A stretch of 64,000 bases of DNA from Cryptomeria japonica (taxonomy: Eukaryota > Streptophyta > Pinopsida > Cupressales > Cupressaceae). The DNA lies in assembly GCF_030272615.1 (NCBI RefSeq), contig NC_081407.1:380019179-380083178 (forward strand), read 5' to 3'. The translations under genes and the position numbers were made by a program. Positions 58,301 through 64,000 of this stretch are shown piece after piece. The notes under the pieces were generated by a model. It saw nothing but the letters and a program-made list of their open reading frames with translations. It searched no databases and had not been told where the DNA came from. The first letter of the stretch is position 1; each line of letters opens with the position of its first letter.

Positions 58301-61300
58301 CTTCTCCACCCCTCGCTTCTTTATCCTTTCTTATTTCTTTATTCCAAGGAAACAACAATTTCATTTATCACAGACTTCTCTCCTAAATTAGTATTTTTTC
58401 TGCATCAAATTCAGTTAGACCTACTCTTTCCTGAACTATAATAGAAGTGCTAAATAAGTATGTCATAATAACTTATGCATATTATGGTAAATAAGGCCTT
58501 AACCATTAGTGAAAACAGTCATATTTTAGGTATACAACTGCCTCCAGATGACTGAACGAAACTAGGTGACTGATTTTGTGCGTCCCCCTGCATCAAACCT
58601 TTCTAGTTTGAAAGCATGTAACCTCATTTGATTTTCTATAATAAGCATATCATGCTGACATAATTCTTCCAGCAAAGCAGGTGCAAGTCTCTCGAGTTCT
58701 GCTTGTGTTATCTAGGGAGCATTAGCTCATGGCTGGTTCTTCCATTAGACCAAGTATCATTCTGCAGTTCCACACCAAGATGGTATACCACTCATGTTCA
58801 TTTCTATAATTTCTTAAACTATTTCAGAAGACTTCTCCGGAAATCCAATATCCCAGTTTGAAGTTGTCTTGAAGGTGTAATCATACAAATCAGCAACAAT
58901 GAACATCCAACTTTGATGGTAACTCCAAAAGGCGAGCTTACTACTTAGTTTCCTTAAAATCCAACAAAAGCCAATTTCGTTATATAGGGATTTGGGAAAC
59001 TGGTCTTCATGCAAATACACCATTTTTAAGTCTCCTTCTTGGTGGTACTTCTTTTCTCTTCTCTTACAGTTTGCCTTTTCCTTGTACACATTTTCATGCT
59101 GTTCGATATCATATTTGAAGCATTCATTAGTAGACTCTTACACTCAATCTTCTAGTGACTATATTTATATATAATATAGTTGTATCCTTATTTATTTACT
59201 CTTGGTTTTAAATGGCATCCAAATATCCTTACCCATACCCTTGTATCTTTAGATGACTATGTCTTTAACCTTCTTAAAGAATTCCATCATCCCTTCCATA
59301 AACTACAGACAGAAAGACCTCAATTCAGTCACTTCTCCAGGAGAGAACCCATATGCTTTCTCGAATGGAGAACACCTTGTTAATCAATTGACAGAATTGT
59401 TGAGAGAGCTTAAGCTTAAGGCAGCATCCAAACCCTCCTTTTGGCCAATCTTATAAAGCAGCATAACATGTTCGCATGAAGTTGATTTACTACTTTTCTT
59501 TTTCCAGTCATTTAAGCATTGTATGCAGAACTAAGCTTTGTGCCCAACATTTTCAATAGAATACATAAAATAGTGACAAGAATTTAGTATCTTTATCACA
59601 GGATATGTAGAAGAGCAATCCATGCAACTTTGTCACTTTTATGAAGAACAAGTCTTCAATGTCAAGCATCCCCGTGATTTTTACAAGCTATTAAATGAAC
59701 ACCTCTAGAAAATTGATCTGCAACAACAAAAACAAAAGCCTTAACACTAGGCTCTGATTTCAAGGGAATCTTAACATAAAATCTGTGGCCATCCAAATTT
59801 TGTTGCTCACAACTGGTGAGTTGAGAATACATACCCATCCACATGTGTGGCTACCTCCTTTCCCAACTGCCTAAGAGTCTGTTCTCTTCCAAAATGTTCA
59901 CCAAGAACACCAGATACCTTTGGAAGTCAAAAACTCTCCATCCTGCACCATATAATCCAAAGGGACACTCCTGTCTCCTATTAAAGCCTCTTTGCTAGAT
60001 TCATGAATCATAAGATCCTAGGCATGCCCTATGGGTTATGGGCTCCTTTTTTGCAGTGTGGGACTTTGTATTTAGGTTACTCTCATGCGACAGCACCTCC
60101 TTGCCATTATTCTAGCTGTTTGAACTGTGTGCCCTGTGCATTGTAAGTAGATTAAATTATTATATGTATCTCTTTGGACAAATTTTTATTTCTGGTTCTG
60201 TGTGTTTATTTAAAAAAATTCTTTTTGTTTTTTGTCCCAAGACAGAGGCTGGAGAATACCTTAAAGGTAGTAATTAGACATCAATCTACCCTAGAAGCAG
60301 AAGAGGATAAAACAAGCATGTCATCTGTGAAAAATTCCAACAATCAATTAATTATCGGTGAAAAGAGTATTCTGTCAGGTGTTCCAGAAAATGTAGTCTT
60401 TACTTGTGCCTCAGAAATTGGCCTTGAGGAAAGTTTACTTGTTGGAGCTCTGTTTTCAGAGAGTAAGAGCCGCCATGTCATTCCTCTGGGGACTCTCAAG
60501 TAAGTTGTTCTGATTTTGCTGATAACAGAGTATTTGAATCCATTTTCAAACTATTGCAACCCAGAGACATAATGCTGGAATCTAGCTGTTAAATTTTAAA
60601 CTTTCATTTGCATTGTCTTGGCTTCTAGACATCCATGCAAGCTATCACTGCAAGTTGACAGAGCAGTTGACATTGCCATATTTTTGTTACAAGAGAAAAA
60701 GATATTTAATGTTACAGCTAAAATTTGTCACCAACTGATGCTGAAACTCTTAAGTAGATAACTTGATAAAAAGAATTGTAATCTGGGAAAAATATATGCA
60801 GGGATGTTCGATTTCTCTCTTGTTTCCGCTTCAAGTTATGGTGGATGACACAAAAATTTGGGGATTGTGGAAGGGAAATTCAACCCGAAACTCAATTTTT
60901 GCTGTTGGAAACCAAGACTGGATGCTCTTCAAACCAGGACATGCATTGGAGATCACGTGAGCAAATGGTCTACACAGTATTCCTGCCTTTAGTGGAGGGT
61001 GTGTTTAGGGCATGTTTGCAAGGAAATGAAAAAGATGAGATGGAACTATGCTTGGAAAGTGGTACATAAACTTAACTTCTTTTTTCAGTTTTTCCATTTA
61101 TTGAATTCATGTGTTTTATCCAAACTAAGGTTGATTTGAGCACTTTTTATCAGTCTTGTTACTCTTGGTCGATACTCTATGTCTGTACATATTTATCTTC
61201 TTTTTCCTTCTTTACCTTTATAACTGGGGGTGGACCTTGTTTGTGCAGCAAGCTGAATTGCTTTGTTTCAACATTGAACTCAGTTTTGTTTACATGTAAT

Positions 61301-63968
61301 TTTGTTAATCAAGATTCCAAAATTCATAAAATTGTATGGTCAGCAACAAGGTTTGAGAAGTGAAATTTGTACTTTATACATCATAGACATTTGAACAGCC
61401 CTCTCATAATTTACAAAGACATTTTTGCACATGGATTGTGTTTTGAGCGACGCATTATGGTTCCGATTGATACAGTGACAAGGTATTCTTGCAGTTGTTT
61501 CCAACTGCTTTAATTTACAAAGCTTTACTTCTGTTTCCTTTTCGTGAGTGACAGAGTACTTGTTCAATATGTATGCATCTATTAACAAACCTGCATAGAT
61601 CCACCCAAAATATTTGTCATATGAAAAAAATCTAGAATTCATAGATCATCATTATATAATATCTATTCATTATGATTAATATACTCATGAAAATGTGAGA
61701 ACCTCAAATACGCTTGTCAAGGGTTTGCACAGTGGCATTTTCTGCCATGCTTTGGATTTTTCTTGCTATCTTGAATCTGTCTGGTACAAAGTCACCATGT
61801 GGGATTTTTATGGTCATCTTTTACCCATGGAGTCTAGAGATTCTAGATGCCTTCAGTCAATTCTTCCTCAAGGTATCAAAGTTACCAACTTACTAGATTC
61901 GGCATATATGCACATCTGACCCACACCAGATTCACTCCATGTGTTCTAAATACAACAATTTTAACTCTTCTTTTACTTCCACACCTAGATTAGCATTAAT
62001 AATTCAGATGCATTTCCTGTAGCATTTGAACAGTTTGAATGCTTTTGTTTTAACAGTCACACCCAGTGAACTGCATATTTTTGAAAAAAACAAAAAAAAC
62101 TTTCGTTTAAGTCCTTAACTGATTCACGTTACCTCTAGGCTCTTGCATTTTTAGCTAGGTTGCCAGTTCTGGTTCAGGTATGGGTATGGGTATGGGTATG
62201 GATTTGGGATTTAAGCATGGCATTTCTTCAATACTTTTTCTCCTGGGGTCTACTCAGGCACACACTTTTCAGAAGACAAGATCAAATTCACAAGGAAAGT
62301 ATCCCCAGCAAACAGCATCCTGCTCAGCAGAGATTTTAGGGTTTCACAAAATCAATGGCAAAAAACAAAGATAAAAGGATGATAGGGGTTTTTGTTTCCC
62401 TGGGTGGAAAAACCTTGGACAGCCTCAAAATGCTACCATGCTTAGAAGAATAGTGGCTATGGATTTTATGGAAGTCCTGATTTCACCTCCAAACATTGCC
62501 TTCAAAACAAAGACACACTGCTGATGTTCATCAGAAATCAGCATAGGAGCGCTAAGACAAAGGTACAGGAACTTCTGGGGCAAAGTTTAGAAGTGGGAAA
62601 CCTGTAGTATCTAACTTATTTCACAGACCATTTACTCTTGCACTTTCCAACACCGATACTTAAAAGGATAGGTTGGTGAGAATCTCTACATCCAGAGACA
62701 TTAGCAAAATATACTGCAACAAAATCAACATTGTATATGCTACAAACATTAGCAAACAAGACACACTGCTGATGTTCATCAGAAATCAGCATAAAGGCAC
62801 TCAGCCAAAGGTTAAGGAACCCCCAAGGCAAAATATAGAAGTGGGAAACTTGTAATTATCTAACTTATTTAACAGACCATCTATTCTTGCACTTCCCAAC
62901 ATTGATACTTAAAGAGTAGTTTTGAGAGAATTTCTACATGCAACAAACATTAGCAAACAAAGACACACTGCTGATGTTCATCAGAAATCAGCATGGGGGC
63001 ACTCAGACAAAGGTAAAGGAACCCCAAGGAAAAGTATAGAAGTGGGAAACCTGTAGTTTCTAACTTATTTAACAGACCATCTAGTCTTGCACTTCCCAAC
63101 ATTAATACTTCAAAGGGAAGGCTTGAGAAAATCTCTACAAGTTAAAAACATAAGCAAAGCATACTGCTACAAAATCAACTTTATACATAAAAGGAGACCA
63201 TTCAAATGGAATAAACCATGCATTCTTCATTTCCAATGATTGTAGTGATTTTGGAGATCATTTCATTGAAGCATTTATCAAATTGAATCTCTATGATAAT
63301 GAGATTAATGCACGTCTTTTCTGAAACACATGGCCGCTGAAATTATAAATTGTATTTTGGCATTTGAAGAGTTAGGACTTCATTTCTCAATCTATAAACA
63401 GAGTAGACAATTGAAATCCTTGAAAGCAATCTACTGTGGCAATTTAATTTTATAGAACCATTCTCTTTGCCATGCAAAGACGTTAATTACATAGAAATTT
63501 GATATTCCTTTCTTTGCAAATTCACATTGCAGGAGATCCTGACATTACCGAATCATCTTTCACACATTCTCTGTTGGTTCATGCTGGGAAAGACCCATAT
63601 AAAGTAATTACAGAGGCTGTTAGGTAAAAGATTATACATCTCTCTCTCTCTCTAGAAAGAGTTGATCTGCAATTTTGTATCACGATTTCCTTTTGTTGAC
63701 TTGTCTTATAGCTTGAGTAAGATTCATTCATGAATTCATATAGTTCTTTAACCGAATTGATTTAACAATAGACAATTATTAGATTGTCAGTGTTTAAGTG
63801 CACAGGTTTACACACACATTAAACTATACAAGAGAATACATACATTTTAAGATGGATAAATAATTAAATCATCTGATATGCAATGTAAATATCTAATATT
63901 TTTTCACTTTGTATTCCAGGGCTGTGGAGCTTCACTTGCAGTCATTCCGTCACAGAGATGAGAAGAAG
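55317..63968 (+). CDS. RFS: Raffinose synthase / seed imbibition protein family (partial, exons 1-5)
   Basis: Exons with GT-AG borders and matching phases: 55317-55429, 60248-60499, 60802-61061, 63533-63623, 63920-63968; the gene continues beyond the window. Exon 1 encodes [20 protein letters not shown] and is Ser/Arg-rich with few acids, like a plastid transit peptide. Later exons give [105 protein letters not shown] and [14 protein letters not shown]. This is the N-terminal domain of glycoside hydrolase family 36 plant enzymes, closest in wording to galactinol-sucrose galactosyltransferase 6 (DIN10/SIP1 type). The catalytic barrel lies outside. Substrate (galactinol transfer or alkaline alpha-galactosidase) cannot be decided. 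Intron 1 (4.8 kb) and intron 3 (2.5 kb) are full of repeats; the unlisted intron stretches show no gene. Confidence 0.9.
55985..56190 (+). other. Intron 1 segment shared with the upstream 5' copy
   Basis: Similar to 15100-15304, including GTACAAGTGTTACCT and GAAAGAAGTGCTTCT. It contains TTGTTTTGCAG followed by an exon-like stretch, so an alternative exon is possible, but no in-frame link was shown. Confidence 0.6.
56448..58029 (+). mobile_element. Non-autonomous hAT-type element in intron 1
   Basis: Terminal inverted repeats TAGTGTTCCACGG at the left and, reverse-complemented, CAGTGTTCCACGG at the right; CAGTG is a typical hAT terminus. The flanks share TAAATTT (56441-56447 and 58030-58036), a likely decayed 8-bp duplication. 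Subterminal regions are rich in GGGGACG/CCGTCCCC. Interior of 1.5 kb with CT-rich runs (56970-57130) and no transposase recognised; a 93-codon open frame at 57433-57714 is of unknown origin. Confidence 0.75.
58070..58150 (+). pseudogene. Ty1/copia RNase H fragment
   Basis: Encodes [15 protein letters not shown], matching the copia RNase H block SxAEAEYxSMA, then a stop. Lies just outside the hAT element in intron 1. Confidence 0.5.
58800..59850 (-). pseudogene. Ty3/gypsy integrase remnant in intron 1
   Basis: On the minus strand, in order: [19 protein letters not shown] (59770-59700, integrase core with the first Asp), [14 protein letters not shown] (about 59355-59315, matching the gypsy SPFEVVYG-type block), then [20 protein letters not shown] with [16 protein letters not shown] and [11 protein letters not shown] (59085-58875), the conserved C-terminal region after integrase. 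Frames are broken throughout. Confidence 0.75.
62490..63190 (+). repeat. Tandem repeat in intron 3, about three copies of 200-250 bp
   Basis: AGACACACTGCTGATGTTCA recurs at 62511, 62759 and 62961, each followed by CAGAAATCAGCAT and GAAGTGGGAAAC text; a partial fourth unit follows. Confidence 0.88.
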
Positions 63969-64000
63969 GTGATGTTCATGATTCTTATTTAAATTTTCGT

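Overview
The window looks like nuclear DNA of a seed plant with a very large, repeat-rich genome, probably a gymnosperm. It has layers of nested LTR retrotransposons, transposon-filled introns and one ordinary plant gene. The species cannot be read from the sequence. No rRNA, convincing tRNA, CRISPR or prokaryote-type feature was found.

Layout. (1) Bases 1-13048 are the 3' part of a pol-less LTR retrotransposon (E1), split by a complete but dead Ty1/copia element A (3684-10935). (2) E1 abuts an internally deleted copia element B (13049-14938). The 3' LTR of B abuts a decayed copy of the promoter and first exon of the gene found at 55.3 kb (14939-15304). (3) From 16463 comes a very large, decayed DNA transposon, here called T. 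It has a forward multi-exon gene (16827-18149 and 33021-33970) converging on a reverse transposase-like gene (46440-45060 and 35236-34490). CGTATGCG-type subterminal repeats lie near both sides, and a 25-of-29 inverted repeat at 16463-16491 and 53867-53895 may be its true ends. (4) The forward gene of T is split by copia element C (18251-32806, perfect TSD GTTTG), whose 5' LTR is split in turn by copia element D on the minus strand (18409-25704). (5) The reverse gene of T is split by a minus-strand LTR element G (LTR-like ends at 36875 and 45048). G contains a structurally complete pol-less LTR element E2 (37023-43722, perfect TSD CCAAA). (6) From 46.9 to 53.9 kb lie GA, CA and AT microsatellites, several minisatellites and LTR-like debris. 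(7) From 55317 to the right edge lies the 5' part of a raffinose synthase / seed-imbibition-protein family gene on the plus strand. Five exons are visible, and intron 1 holds a non-autonomous hAT element and copia and gypsy debris.

The most unusual content is the pair E1 and E2. Each lacks protease, integrase and reverse transcriptase. Each carries a zinc-knuckle ORF1 and a conserved second ORF of about 1,100 codons that I do not recognise as a retroviral or retrotransposon enzyme. Their termini (tRNA-iMet-type primer site, polypurine tract, LTR ends) match those of copia elements A, C and D, which suggests non-autonomous elements mobilised in trans and carrying a private protein. Second are transposon T, whose transposase superfamily I could not assign, and the 5' gene fragment left 40 kb upstream of its parent.
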